Shown piece by piece: positions 1 through 7,678 of a stretch of 39,753 nucleotides of DNA. This stretch comes from Candidatus Poribacteria bacterium (lineage in GTDB: Bacteria > Poribacteria > WGA-4E > WGA-3G). The translations under genes and the position numbers were made by a program. Under the pieces are notes generated by a model. It was not told where the DNA came from, did no database searches, and saw only the letters and a list, made by a program, of their open reading frames with translations. How positions within the stretch are numbered: position 1 is the stretch's first letter; every line of letters starts with the position of its first letter. The DNA lies in the NCBI GenBank assembly GCA_022394775.1, contig JAGFCB010000007.1, forward strand, positions 1 through 39,753, in the 5' to 3' direction.

Positions 1-2357
1 ATACGGCTGAGTTTACCTTCCCAATTCCTGCCACCACTTGCTTCGTCCCCGAAAAGTAAGGGATAAAGCTCCCAATTGCTGAAATCTCCCTGCGTGCCGT
101 TGCTAACGTGGACGAGTTCGCCGTCAATATAGCAGTAGACATTACCATCAAAATAGCTGATGATGACGTGCATCGGTTTTCCTGATTCAATCTTAGGAAA
201 AGAAAACTCGCCACCCAATGCATTTGCACCGGTCTGCGGTGTACGGATCCTCATAGCCAAACGATCTCCGTCCTGCCCAAAGGTAAAGTTGCGATGCGTA
301 ATGTCGTTTGAGAACGAGATAATCCGTGCGGGACCGTCCTGATTCAGATTATCCGTTGTAACGAGACACTCAAGTGTTAATTGATTGCTTTCCTGACATG
401 CTGCGAGCAGTGTATCATTGACATTCTCGGCAAGGAACGCGCCGCCAGTCAGGTCCATCTGTCCATCTTCACCGATTTTCGCGTCGCCGCGGGGTTCAAC
501 CTTTCCGCTGTTTTCAAGCGTGCTATGCCAGAGAAACACAAGTCCATCGCGTGAACCGGGGAATGCTGTGTGCGTCCCGATGTCAGCAGGTGCTTCCGGC
601 GACACATGAATTGCGAGGGATGTCGTTGCTGTGTCACCCGCCTCGTCCATCACCGTGAGTGTCGCAACGTATTGACCGAGGCTTTCGTAGACATGCATTG
701 GGCTCGATTCGGTGGACGTTGCACCGTCTCCGAAAGTCCAGTGGTGTGCCAGATCCCCTGCGGCTGAGAAATTCACTGTGAGTGGTGCACTGCCTTGCAG
801 CACATCGGCGGATGCCTTCGCTTCCGGCCGGAGTTTCTCACCCGGTGCGTATGGCGTAAAGCGATAGGCAGAACCGCTATGCGGTGCAGCGAATGTATAT
901 TCCCCGGGTTGTGCTGTGCCAACAGGGACGATTTTCATGTTCCAAGTATCCACGCGGTCAACTTTATAGGGTTGCTCTCCGGGTAAATCCAGTGTTATGG
1001 CCTGCGGTGCGGTTGTGTACGTAAGGTAGTATTCCCCGTGTTTTGCGAGAATATACCGTCCCTTGCCATCACCGATCGGTTCAAGTGTATCAAACGATGG
1101 GGCATCCGCCATGAAGTTTTTGAGGAACGCAATCCGTGGTGGACTCTCACCGCGCAGCACGCCACCTTTTGCCCACCAGAGGAGATCTTTTGGATGGTTG
1201 TATGTCTCTCCGTGTCCGACGTAGCATCCAGACACAGTGCCTGCCCAGAAGTTTTGCACCATCTGTTCTGCAGTGATATTTCCCCATCCCTGCGGAATAT
1301 CGCCCTCATAACGGCACTCGTCATAGATAACAGGTTTTCCGTATTGCGTGCGATAGTTGATGCCACCCGCCATGTTAGCGGTCTGGATGCTGGTATGCGT
1401 TACCCACGGCTTATCGTGGTCATACCACCGTCTGCAGTTATGGATTCCACGCAGACGCTGATACGGATCATGGTCACGGATGACCTGAAAAAAACGATCC
1501 CAATCGGATTCCTGTTTTGCAGGCATGATGTCAAATTCATTTGCGAGGGACCACCAGACATTTCGGAACGCTGCCAACCGCGCGACGGCGTAGCGGATAT
1601 ATCGATCATCGCTCTCAGCATCCATGTTTTCAAAGTCCCACCGGTCATAAGTATGAAATAAGATGATGTCCGCTTCAATACCGAGGTCCAAGAGGTCTTG
1701 AACGCGCTGCTCGAAATGCTGCCAGAATTGGGGATTGAATCTTGTGAAATCCCAATCCTTTAGGGGCTTCCCTTCATACGGATAGTAGGCGGGTTCGTTT
1801 TTGTTGTAGACGTAATCTTTTGGAAAGATGCACATCCGCATCTTGTTGAAGGGTGCCTCGGCGAGGGTTTGGAGTGTCTGTTCCTCCATCGCATCGCCTT
1901 GATGTGCCCATGCATAGCAGGTCGTTCCGAACTGATGATAGGGTGTGCCGTCAGCGTATTGTAAATAGAAGTCTTTATGGACACGGACGGGTCCGTGGTT
2001 TCCGTCAGACGGTTCAACGCATGTAAATTGTCCCGTTTTCCCGTCGAGTTGGGAGTGGTTACTTTTTGTTGTGTACGTCCATTCACCAACTTCATCGGGC
2101 ATGAATCGGATTTTGTAAATTCCGTTTTCATCATAGAAGCCTTGTGGTTCAAAAGTCCGATCATTTTGTTTAAATTCTGCTGTTAATTCAACCTCAGTGA
2201 ACGGATTTCCTGTGTCTGGTCCATTCAAGGTTAATTCAAATATCCGCCAGCGTTCAATCATATTCACCTCTGAATTTTTTTGTGCATTCACGGTAGCTGC
2301 TATACTTAGGAAAAAGGCAGCCGTAAAAATTATTATTGGTAAGATGTATCTTGCCAT
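1..2357 (-). CDS. Secreted DUF5060/DUF4038-type glycoside hydrolase with PKD and LamG-like domains (3' end outside window)
   Basis: An open frame runs from the ATG at 2357 off the left edge of the window, about 785 codons, so the C-terminus is missing. Residues 1-25 are a signal peptide ending VNA. Residues about 33-105 resemble DUF5060, a beta-sandwich found in front of glycoside hydrolases. Residues about 110-430 resemble the apiosidase-like DUF4038 TIM barrel: WWSLANEFD puts a candidate acid/base at E274, and VIYDECRYEG a candidate nucleophile at E347. Both assignments come from general clan GH-A logic, not from an alignment. A PKD domain (WTFGDG, then the Y-x3-G-x-Y pattern) spans about 505-590, and a LamG-like lectin fold starts near 605. 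The start lies 7 bp after the stop of the upstream gene, and the Shine-Dalgarno overlaps that gene's end, so the two are probably one transcript. The likely role is extracellular or envelope polysaccharide cleavage; the substrate is unknown. Confidence 0.8.
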   Translation of the reverse strand, partial: MARYILPIIIFTAAFFLSIAATVNAQKNSEVNMIERWRIFELTLNGPDTGNPFTEVELTAEFKQNDRTFEPQGFYDENGIYKIRFMPDEVGEWTYTTKSNHSQLDGKTGQFTCVEPSDGNHGPVRVHKDFYLQYADGTPYHQFGTTCYAWAHQGDAMEEQTLQTLAEAPFNKMRMCIFPKDYVYNKNEPAYYPYEGKPLKDWDFTRFNPQFWQHFEQRVQDLLDLGIEADIILFHTYDRWDFENMDAESDDRYIRYAVARLAAFRNVWWSLANEFDIMPAKQESDWDRFFQVIRDHDPYQRLRGIHNCRRWYDHDKPWVTHTSIQTANMAGGINYRTQYGKPVIYDECRYEGDIPQGWGNITAEQMVQNFWAGTVSGCYVGHGETYNHPKDLLWWAKGGVLRGESPPRIAFLKNFMADAPSFDTLEPIGDGKGRYILAKHGEYYLTYTTAPQAITLDLPGEQPYKVDRVDTWNMKIVPVGTAQPGEYTFAAPHSGSAYRFTPYAPGEKLRPEAKASADVLQGSAPLTVNFSAAGDLAHHWTFGDGATSTESSPMHVYESLGQYVATLTVMDEAGDTATTSLAIHVSPEAPADIGTHTAFPGSRDGLVFLWHSTLENSGKVEPRGDAKIGEDGQMDLTGGAFLAENVNDTLLAACQESNQLTLECLVTTDNLNQDGPARIISFSNDITHRNFTFGQDGDRLAMRIRTPQTGANALGGEFSFPKIESGKPMHVIISYFDGNVYCYIDGELVHVSNGTQGDFSNWELYPLLFGDEASGGRNWEGKLSR

Positions 2358-2364
2358 TGCAACC

Positions 2365-3123
2365 TTAACGCGTCTCCTCCAGAAGTTCATCTAACATGCG
2401 ACTCTCCTCCCGGAGTTCATCCAGAAGTTCATCAAGTTCATCATATTCAGCAACAGACTCAGCTGCCCTTGCTTCAGCGGCTTCTAATTCCGCCAATAGT
2501 TTGGCAGCCCCTTCTGAATACGGGGCAAGATTCTGGAGTGCTGTCTTCCGTTGCAACGCGGCATTTCTAAAAGCCTCGGTTACTGCTCTTAAACCCTCGG
2601 ATGCTGACCTTAAAGCCTCGGTTGCTGACTTTTGAGCTTCAGGGTCTATAGGTGGAGTCAGTGCTGATTGAAAATCCTCTTGTACGGATTGAAAATCTTT
2701 TAGTGCTGATTTCACATCTTCTTGTGCTAAATCGAAAACTGATTGTGCCTTCTCAAACGCCTCACGGGCCGCAACCTCCTCAGCTGAAGGCGTGTCCTGC
2801 TGTATGGGGCCTTCGCCGCTTTGCTCCCCAGTGACTTCTTGCGTGGAGAAAGGTAGAGGTTCGTCCGGAAGGGCAGACGTTGAGGGTCCGTGCATGTTTT
2901 CAGCTCCAACTTCTACCTCTGTTCCTTGGGAGGTCTGCGTCGGACTTATAGGAGTTCCAGAGTCGACCGGCGGAGCATTCTGAGGCGGGAGCGTTGTCTT
3001 GTACACCTTTTTGGGTTCGGTCTTAAGTATTTTCTGTGCGGGACGATGATGCCCGAAATACCAAACAGCAGTTCCTGCTATTAAGAAAAGGGCAATATAG
3101 ACTGGCGTACGAAAATTCTTCAT
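2365..3123 (-). CDS. Membrane-anchored Ala/Glu-rich coiled-coil protein, function unknown
   Basis: The protein has 252 residues when started at ATG 3123, which has a perfect GGAGGT ribosome-binding site 5 bases upstream; an in-frame ATG at 3162 would add 13 residues without support. Residues 6-22 form one hydrophobic segment (YIALFLIAGTAVWYF). A Pro/Ser/Thr/Glu-rich linker of about 90 residues follows. From about residue 115 to the end there is a long helical, probably coiled-coil, region with repeated A-F-x-x-A-Q and E-A-L-R-S-A type heptads and an acidic tail of repeated LDEL units. No catalytic motif is visible. It is expected to sit in the inner membrane with the helical part in the periplasm, or to be a cleaved secreted protein. 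It is transcribed with the glycoside hydrolase 7 bp downstream. I do not recognise the family. Confidence 0.7.
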   Translation of the reverse strand: MKNFRTPVYIALFLIAGTAVWYFGHHRPAQKILKTEPKKVYKTTLPPQNAPPVDSGTPISPTQTSQGTEVEVGAENMHGPSTSALPDEPLPFSTQEVTGEQSGEGPIQQDTPSAEEVAAREAFEKAQSVFDLAQEDVKSALKDFQSVQEDFQSALTPPIDPEAQKSATEALRSASEGLRAVTEAFRNAALQRKTALQNLAPYSEGAAKLLAELEAAEARAAESVAEYDELDELLDELREESRMLDELLEETR

Positions 3124-3230
3124 TATCAACCTCCAAAATAAAAAATCCCTATCTTTAGCCAAGAAAGCTCACTTATATTTCAATCGGTAATTCTGTAAAC
3201 AGGAATTATGTAGGCGCGTCTTCTTTACGA

Positions 3231-4211
3231 TTATCTCCGCGGCGGTTTAATCATTAGGTCTTCAACAATATGGACAAACTCACTATCCGACAACTTCGGA
3301 TCCAGATAAGACCGAAAACCGGGCTGCATCTCCCATTCATAGCCATTCGACAACCGACCTTTGCCGTCTGTAATTTCAGCGAAGTAGTTGCTCAGACCGC
3401 GTACACCGTATAAGACCGCAAGTTGGTCCCAACTGGAACGCCCCTTGTACTGCTTGTTGAATCGGCGATAATATGCCTCCCGTACAGGATTTTCAGCAGA
3501 CGTTTCTGCAAGTCTCACTCCGGTTTGGACAGATTCTCCATAATGGCTGATAACAAGCGAGGTGGGCCAGTTGTGAATAACATATTCCGACTGATCAATA
3601 AGATCGTGGCGAACTGTGTTGTATGGGTCGTCAATAAGCAGTGCCATTACTACGAGTTCACTGACTTTTTGAGAAATGAGGTCAGGATCGGTTTTCAAGA
3701 GATCGTAGAGGTTGTTGAGGAATCCAACGCTGATAATTGTCACTGAGTTATCGGGCTGTTCACGAAGCACTTGGAGATAAAGCTCCAGAGAACTCGGTGT
3801 TGGAACAGTCGGGAGATCGTGTGGAAAATTAGCGAGGTAGTCCAGGTAGCTGGATTCATCAGGATCAGCGAGATCACCTTTATAGATACCGATGGGAATA
3901 TCACCCCGGTTGTACCACGTATTTATCGCGCCGATGGCATTGGCAGCCCTTGGATGCACTTCGTTGAAACTAATCGCGAGGATTTCTGCCTCTCCGCTGT
4001 CTGCCAAGGCGTGCAGTGTAGCGAGTGCGCCGACATCATCTACGTCGGTAGACATATCTGTTTCAAATATTATCTTTTTGGGGTGCGTTTCTTCGGCATC
4101 TTGTGCTAAGGAGTTGGTTGGTGTCATCATCATAGTAAAAAGCGTCAATATTGTCGCAAAATATGCAACTGTTAAGTTTCGCCGTAAAGAAAAGAAAATT
4201 GGATACTGCAT
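3231..4211 (-). CDS. Secreted inosine/uridine-preferring nucleoside hydrolase family protein
   Basis: The 326-residue protein has an N-terminal signal sequence (hydrophobic 14-30, likely cleavage after SLA at 36). The family's calcium-binding N-terminal signature is present as ETDMSTDVDDVGAL, with D52, D56, D58 and D59. The late conserved aspartate of the family is probably the D in SSWDQLAVL. Nucleoside hydrolases cleave the N-glycosidic bond of ribonucleosides to give base plus ribose. The usual Gly-Gly after VVM is replaced (VVMALLIDD), as is the following NF-x-x-DP stretch, so the substrate may differ from classical IunH enzymes. The start has no clear Shine-Dalgarno. The gene is followed after 108 bp by the coiled-coil gene on the same strand. 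Its export suggests nucleoside scavenging outside the cytoplasm. Confidence 0.85.
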   Translation of the reverse strand: MQYPIFFSLRRNLTVAYFATILTLFTMMMTPTNSLAQDAEETHPKKIIFETDMSTDVDDVGALATLHALADSGEAEILAISFNEVHPRAANAIGAINTWYNRGDIPIGIYKGDLADPDESSYLDYLANFPHDLPTVPTPSSLELYLQVLREQPDNSVTIISVGFLNNLYDLLKTDPDLISQKVSELVVMALLIDDPYNTVRHDLIDQSEYVIHNWPTSLVISHYGESVQTGVRLAETSAENPVREAYYRRFNKQYKGRSSWDQLAVLYGVRGLSNYFAEITDGKGRLSNGYEWEMQPGFRSYLDPKLSDSEFVHIVEDLMIKPPRR

Positions 4212-4583
4212 TTATGGTAGATTTTAGAATTACTTGGGCATTCTCAATGCAAAGTCAACGATCTAAAGAATCAACGGTATGAATGCCTTATGGGCATTCA
4301 CCGCCCCTTATCAGGGACTTTGAAAACTTCGAGAGGGTCAGGGTTATTGATATTTGAAAGATGAAATTGTCTTTCACCGCTAAGTATATTTGAAAAAGTG
4401 TTGAATGTCAAGGGATTCGTTATCAGTTATTGGTTATTAGTTATCGGGAAGCGCGGTCTTCAACTACAGCATTACCTTCAGTTTTGAACAAAACTGTCCA
4501 AAAATTGAACACTAAATAAACACTTTGTCAGGTAGATTTACGAGAAAAACTACCTTTAAACACGATTTCACATCTGAATTGAT
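4212..4583. other. Divergent intergenic region with palindrome and heptamer repeats
   Basis: No convincing gene lies here. A 7-bp inverted repeat (GAATGCC at 4281-4287, GGCATTC at 4293-4299, 5-base loop) sits upstream of the nucleoside hydrolase and could be an operator or leader hairpin. Part of it (GGGCATTC) recurs at about 4234. Four tandem heptamers of the form GTTATYR occupy 4419-4446. Confidence 0.45.
4419..4446. repeat. Four tandem GTTATYR heptamers
   Basis: The stretch reads as four consecutive 7-base units: GTTATCA, GTTATTG, GTTATTA, GTTATCG. A related wording (GGCTATCGGCTATCGG) occurs just after the sulfatase at 33524-33539. Such short degenerate intergenic repeats may be dispersed in the genome; no function can be read from the sequence. 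Confidence 0.7.
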
Positions 4584-4600
4584 TTGGCATGAAAATTGCG
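4584..4600 (+). promoter_or_regulatory. Sigma-54 (-24/-12) promoter
   Basis: The sequence TTGGCAT-GAAAA-TTGCG matches the sigma-54 consensus (TGGCAC-N5-TTGC) except for T instead of C in the -24 element, with the correct 10-base GG-to-GC spacing. It lies about 136 bp upstream of the first small lipoprotein gene. A second site of the same quality lies at 6073-6089 in front of the paralogous gene, which makes a chance match unlikely. Confidence 0.7.
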
Positions 4601-4621
4601 TATTGTTACACTACAAAAACA

Positions 4622-4699
4622 GGGAAAGCCTTCCTCCTTGGGGAAATATGGAGCGATGCAAAAGGCTTTCCCATATCTCAATTGCTTGCATCGCTCCAT
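4622..4699 (+). promoter_or_regulatory. Structured mRNA leader with crossing inverted repeats
   Basis: Two perfect inverted repeats cross each other. Arm A is GGGAAAGCCTT (4622-4632) with AAGGCTTTCCC (4662-4672). Arm B is ATGGAGCGATGCAA (4648-4661) with TTGCATCGCTCCAT (4686-4699). A and B can form a pseudoknot or two mutually exclusive folds, just downstream of a sigma-54 promoter and 36 bp before the start codon. Helix B recurs with compensatory changes in front of the paralogue at 6143-6192, supporting a real RNA structure; helix A is not clearly conserved there. Confidence 0.6.
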
Positions 4700-4735
4700 C
4701 TATCAGTCTGTACTGTGTGCAAAGGAGAAAGAATC

Positions 4736-5128
4736 ATGAACAGGTGGAGATGCTTACTCTTGATATTCGTGTGTTTATCACAGATGAGTTGCGGAGCACT
4801 TCTAACGGAACAGGTGTATGTTTTGATTGATCGCGATGTAGAAGAAAAGGCAACTTTCCACGGAGCTATTTATTCGCTTCCAGAAAGAGCGAACGTACGG
4901 AAAGTTGTGCTGCTGGGTTCTGGGAAAATCCGAAACATTGAAGTTCATGTACGTGATAAGAGAAATCAATGGAAACCTGCCAAGAAGGTCCCGGGCGGCA
5001 TCGAATTCCCGTTTGAAATTCCACTTATCGCTAAAACAGATGCTATCAAAATTATAAAACACTCAATGACTGGTGCTGGTCGCATTGAGACGATTCAATT
5101 TTATACAGTTGCGGATAAAGGAGATTAA
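4736..5128 (+). CDS. Small secreted or lipoprotein with a discoidin-like beta-sandwich, copy 1
   Basis: The protein has 130 residues. The start at 4736 follows AAAGGAGA with 8-base spacing; an in-frame upstream ATG at 4589 would read through the leader and is rejected. The N-terminus (MNRWRCLLLIFVCLSQMSC) is a signal sequence ending in a Cys at residue 19 that may be lipidated, although the lipobox is atypical (Q-M-S-C). The remaining ~110 residues look like an all-beta galactose-binding/discoidin-like fold (IEVHVRD, FPFEIPL, DAIKIIK, IETIQFYT), which is an inference from pattern only. It has a clear paralogue at 6229. The stop is 2 bp before the LamG gene, whose Shine-Dalgarno lies inside this gene, so the two are translationally coupled. 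Transcription probably starts at the sigma-54 promoter at 4584. Confidence 0.75.
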   Translation: MNRWRCLLLIFVCLSQMSCGALLTEQVYVLIDRDVEEKATFHGAIYSLPERANVRKVVLLGSGKIRNIEVHVRDKRNQWKPAKKVPGGIEFPFEIPLIAKTDAIKIIKHSMTGAGRIETIQFYTVADKGD

Positions 5129-5130
5129 AA

Positions 5131-5913
5131 ATGATATACCGACAGACCCTTATATGTATTTTCTTAATGACCTTAATTCTGCTGAGTTCCGACGCATTGC
5201 CACCCCCTTCACCAGCAGACGGCGGTATGCTGCGGATAGATACAACCCACGATTTTGTTGCTACTACCGAGGTGTGGTTTCCCGATGAAGAGTTTGAGGG
5301 ATTGACTGCTGAAGCATGGATCTATTTTGAAGAACTACCCGAACACGGCACTTTCTGGTCAATTATTGGGCAGGAGGGACGATTCAATTTGGTTATTCAC
5401 GGCAATAATCGTTCATTAGGTGCGTGGGGATATGCCGTAGGCGCAGCGAGGTCATTGACCAGTGGAGGTTTCGATTTACCTAAAAAGAAATGGATACACG
5501 TCACAGCGATTTACGATGCCTCAGTAGGGATGGGTGTTAACGGTAAGGGCGGTAACTGGTGCTGTCCGAGAGGACATCTCATTAAATCAGGCAAACCACT
5601 TCATATTGGTGGAATCGTCCGACAAGATCTGGGGCGGAGTCATTTCGGTGGCGAGAATGTAAAATTTCAAGGCTACATCGATGAAGTTCGGATTTCTAAT
5701 GTCGTGCGATATAAGAGACCGGAATGGAAAGTTCCAGAGGGGAAATTCAAAGTCGATAAACATACCATTTCGCTCTGGCATTTCGATGAAGCACCCGGAG
5801 CAAAACGTTTCAAAGATACGTCTGGGAACGGGCACGACCTTTGGAGAAGTGGTGCTTTGGCAGTCAAAGCACAAGAGAAACTCACAACAACATGGGGACA
5901 ACTGAAGCGGTGA
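5131..5913 (+). CDS. Secreted LamG/concanavalin A-like lectin domain protein, copy 1
   Basis: The protein has 260 residues with a signal peptide (1-23, cleavage near SSDA) and a Pro-rich mature N-terminus (LPPPSP). Residues about 30-205 are a LamG-like fold: TAEAWIYF, then KKWIHVTAIYD, then the hallmark GYIDEVRISN and a closing SLWHFDE. Such folds bind glycans or link modules; no catalytic residues are expected. A vicinal Cys pair (GNWCCPRG) is present here but not in the paralogue at 7679. The C-terminus (LAVKAQEKLTTTWGQLKR) is almost identical to the last 18 residues of the 7679 protein, whereas the lectin domains have diverged, which suggests a sorting or attachment tail. It starts 2 bp after the lipoprotein gene and shares its promoter. 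Confidence 0.85.
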   Translation: MIYRQTLICIFLMTLILLSSDALPPPSPADGGMLRIDTTHDFVATTEVWFPDEEFEGLTAEAWIYFEELPEHGTFWSIIGQEGRFNLVIHGNNRSLGAWGYAVGAARSLTSGGFDLPKKKWIHVTAIYDASVGMGVNGKGGNWCCPRGHLIKSGKPLHIGGIVRQDLGRSHFGGENVKFQGYIDEVRISNVVRYKRPEWKVPEGKFKVDKHTISLWHFDEAPGAKRFKDTSGNGHDLWRSGALAVKAQEKLTTTWGQLKR

Positions 5914-6072
5914 AGATAAGTATTCCGCCTTTCGTACCAGCAAAGTTGACTCCGATTGATTTGGACTGCGACAGCTGCACCTCTTCGGGCATTCTTTAGA
6001 CGGTTTCGCCCCTTTTTGTGCAATTTAACTGTTGTAATACAAGGATTACGGGCATATTTAACATATTTGGTA
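5914..6072. other. Intergenic stretch before the second sigma-54 unit
   Basis: About 160 bp separate the first LamG gene from the second sigma-54 site. I see no ORF with a ribosome-binding site and no clear terminator hairpin with a T-run. Confidence 0.4.
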
Positions 6073-6089
6073 TTGGCATAAAAATTGCT
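6073..6089 (+). promoter_or_regulatory. Sigma-54 (-24/-12) promoter, second copy
   Basis: TTGGCAT-AAAAA-TTGCT carries the invariant GG and GC with 10-base spacing and differs from consensus only at the last base of the -24 box. It lies about 140 bp upstream of the paralogous lipoprotein gene, the same distance as the first copy at 4584. The duplicated unit therefore includes promoter, leader and gene. Confidence 0.7.
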
Positions 6090-6142
6090 CAGTATATTGA
6101 ACGCTGAGTGAACCTTGCGAGAGGTTTCCTTCTTGGAGAAAT

Positions 6143-6192
6143 ACGGAGGGATGTAACGGATTTCCCAGATCTCAATGGCTACATTGCTCCGT
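6143..6192 (+). promoter_or_regulatory. Conserved leader hairpin, second copy
   Basis: ACGGAG-gg-ATGTA (6143-6155) pairs with TACAT-tg-CTCCGT (6180-6192), with a 2x2 internal loop. Compared with 4648-4699, two pairs change on both sides: T-A becomes C-G in the outer helix, and C-G becomes T-A in the inner helix. The linear sequence around it (CTTGG-GAAATA, TTTCCCA-ATCTCAAT) is also conserved. Confidence 0.55.
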
Positions 6193-6228
6193 TTATCAAC
6201 TGAAACACTCTGTTTGAGGAGAAAAACC

Positions 6229-6618
6229 ATGAAGAGATGGAAATGCCCACTTTTTATACTCGTATGTCTATCACAGATCAGTTGTGCAGCACTCTTAACG
6301 GAACAAGAATATACCTTGATCGATCGCCCCGTAGACGGAATGGTGACGTTCCACGGCGAAATTTATTGGCTTCCAGAGCGCGTGGCTATTCGGAAAATAG
6401 CACTTCTCGGCTCTGGACAATTGCAAAACCTCGAAATTCACGTTCGCGATGAGAAAAGAGAGTGGGAACTCGTCAAGAAAGTCCCAGGCGGTCGGCTGCC
6501 GTTTGAGGTTCCACTGACTGCGGAGACAGACGCTGTTAAAATTATAAAACTCTCAAGAATAACTGACAGTCGCATTGACACGATCCAGTTTTACACGTTT
6601 GCGGATATAGGCGATTAA
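6229..6618 (+). CDS. Small secreted or lipoprotein with a discoidin-like beta-sandwich, copy 2
   Basis: The 129-residue protein is a paralogue of the one at 4736, with matching segments throughout (LLTEQ, VRDEK, KKVPGG, DAVKIIKLS, IQFYTFAD). The start at 6229 follows GAGGAG with 7-base spacing; an ATG at 6175 lies inside the leader and is rejected. The signal sequence ends at Cys19 (LSQISC), a possible lipidation site with a weak lipobox. The downstream partner here is a beta-propeller gene rather than a LamG gene directly, so the duplication was followed by insertion of the propeller or loss of a LamG copy. No catalytic residue is visible; a binding or structural envelope role is inferred. 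Confidence 0.75.
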   Translation: MKRWKCPLFILVCLSQISCAALLTEQEYTLIDRPVDGMVTFHGEIYWLPERVAIRKIALLGSGQLQNLEIHVRDEKREWELVKKVPGGRLPFEVPLTAETDAVKIIKLSRITDSRIDTIQFYTFADIGD

Positions 6619-6679
6619 ATTTTTCTATAACGCCCTATCTCCATATTTACACCATCTCCCTAAAGAGGAGTCTCCTAAA

Positions 6680-7621
6680 ATGAAACAAAAACTTACCTAT
6701 ATTGCCAGAATAATACTATTCGGATGTTTTCTGCTTGCAATAGACATTTGTGGACAAGCATCTGATGCTACACATATCGCTTTTGCTTCTCGGCGAACGG
6801 GGAATAGTGATATCTATATCATGGATATAAAAAGCAAAAATATCCAGAACCTAACAGACCAGCCTGCTTGGGATTTTTCTCCAACTTTTTCACCAAACGG
6901 TCGCTGGATGGCTTATGTTGCTGACCGAGATATTTATCTGATGAATTCGACGACAAAAGAACGGCGTTGGCTAACAGAAGGCAACGCACCTGAATGGTGC
7001 CCAGACGGTGAATCCATTGTCTTTGTTTCCAGGCGATCAGGTAAATCTAATATCTACAAAACGGATATCAACGGCGGAAAGATTCAAAAACTCACAAACG
7101 AAGCAGCTAACGGCAGTCCGACTTGGTCGCCCGATGGTGAGTGGATCGCTTTCAGTTCCAATCGGGGTGGCGGTCTATTTTTGTCGATCTACGTGATGAC
7201 TACCGAAGGGAGAAAGCAAAGGAGACTGGCACAGGGGAGAAATCCTGTATGGTCGCCGGATGGAAAACAGATTGCCTATATTTTAGATATTGCGGGGAGT
7301 GGTGTTTATGTGATGAGTGCGGATGGACAAAATAGCCAGCGGGTGACACCGGAGAATATCTGGAGCGAGCACCCTGCGTGGTCGCCGGATGGAAAACAGA
7401 TTGCTTATGAGGCAGAAATTGAAAATCCGTGGGGTAACCCGAATCGAGATTCAAATATTTATCTCATCAGTTCTGCGGGTGGCACTCCACGCCGATTAAC
7501 GGATCATCCTGGAAGAGATGGTTTCCCCGCATGGGTGCCGGAGGGGTTTCTCTCCGTTTCTCCAACGCGGCATACACAAATGAGATTATGGGGCACGTTG
7601 AAGAAATTTGATGGCGACTAA
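6680..7621 (+). CDS. Secreted TolB-like beta-propeller (PD40/WD40-like) protein
   Basis: The 313-residue protein has a signal peptide (1-26, DICGQA). About six PD40 repeats follow, each with the signature SPxGxWIAY or WSPDGKQIAY and a terminal NIYLM-type strand (IAFASRRTGNSDIYIMD, TWSPDGEWIAFSS and others). The propeller resembles the C-terminal domain of TolB, but the TolB N-terminal domain is missing and it is not part of a tol-pal cluster, so it should not be called tolB. Such domains usually mediate protein or ligand contacts in the periplasm or on the surface. The tail (MRLWGTLKK) resembles the WGQLKR ends of the two LamG proteins. The ribosome-binding site GAGGAG lies in a small palindrome (AGGAGTCTCCT) that could mask it. 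Downstream, after 57 bp, lies the second LamG gene. Confidence 0.85.
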   Translation: MKQKLTYIARIILFGCFLLAIDICGQASDATHIAFASRRTGNSDIYIMDIKSKNIQNLTDQPAWDFSPTFSPNGRWMAYVADRDIYLMNSTTKERRWLTEGNAPEWCPDGESIVFVSRRSGKSNIYKTDINGGKIQKLTNEAANGSPTWSPDGEWIAFSSNRGGGLFLSIYVMTTEGRKQRRLAQGRNPVWSPDGKQIAYILDIAGSGVYVMSADGQNSQRVTPENIWSEHPAWSPDGKQIAYEAEIENPWGNPNRDSNIYLISSAGGTPRRLTDHPGRDGFPAWVPEGFLSVSPTRHTQMRLWGTLKKFDGD

Positions 7622-7678
7622 ACGAGGGACGACGAAATTTATAGACCTGCCTCTTCACATCAGAAAGGAAGTCAAAAA

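Noticed and set aside
1038..1661. 207-codon plus-strand frame
   Set aside because: It lies opposite the continuous minus-strand glycoside hydrolase frame, whose translation shows a signal peptide and recognisable domains.
4525..4735. Coding extension upstream of the first small lipoprotein
   Set aside because: The region holds the sigma-54 site and paired helices, and the signal sequence with a ribosome-binding site begins at 4736.
6680..7621. Gene symbol tolB
   Set aside because: Only the propeller part is present and there is no tol-pal context.
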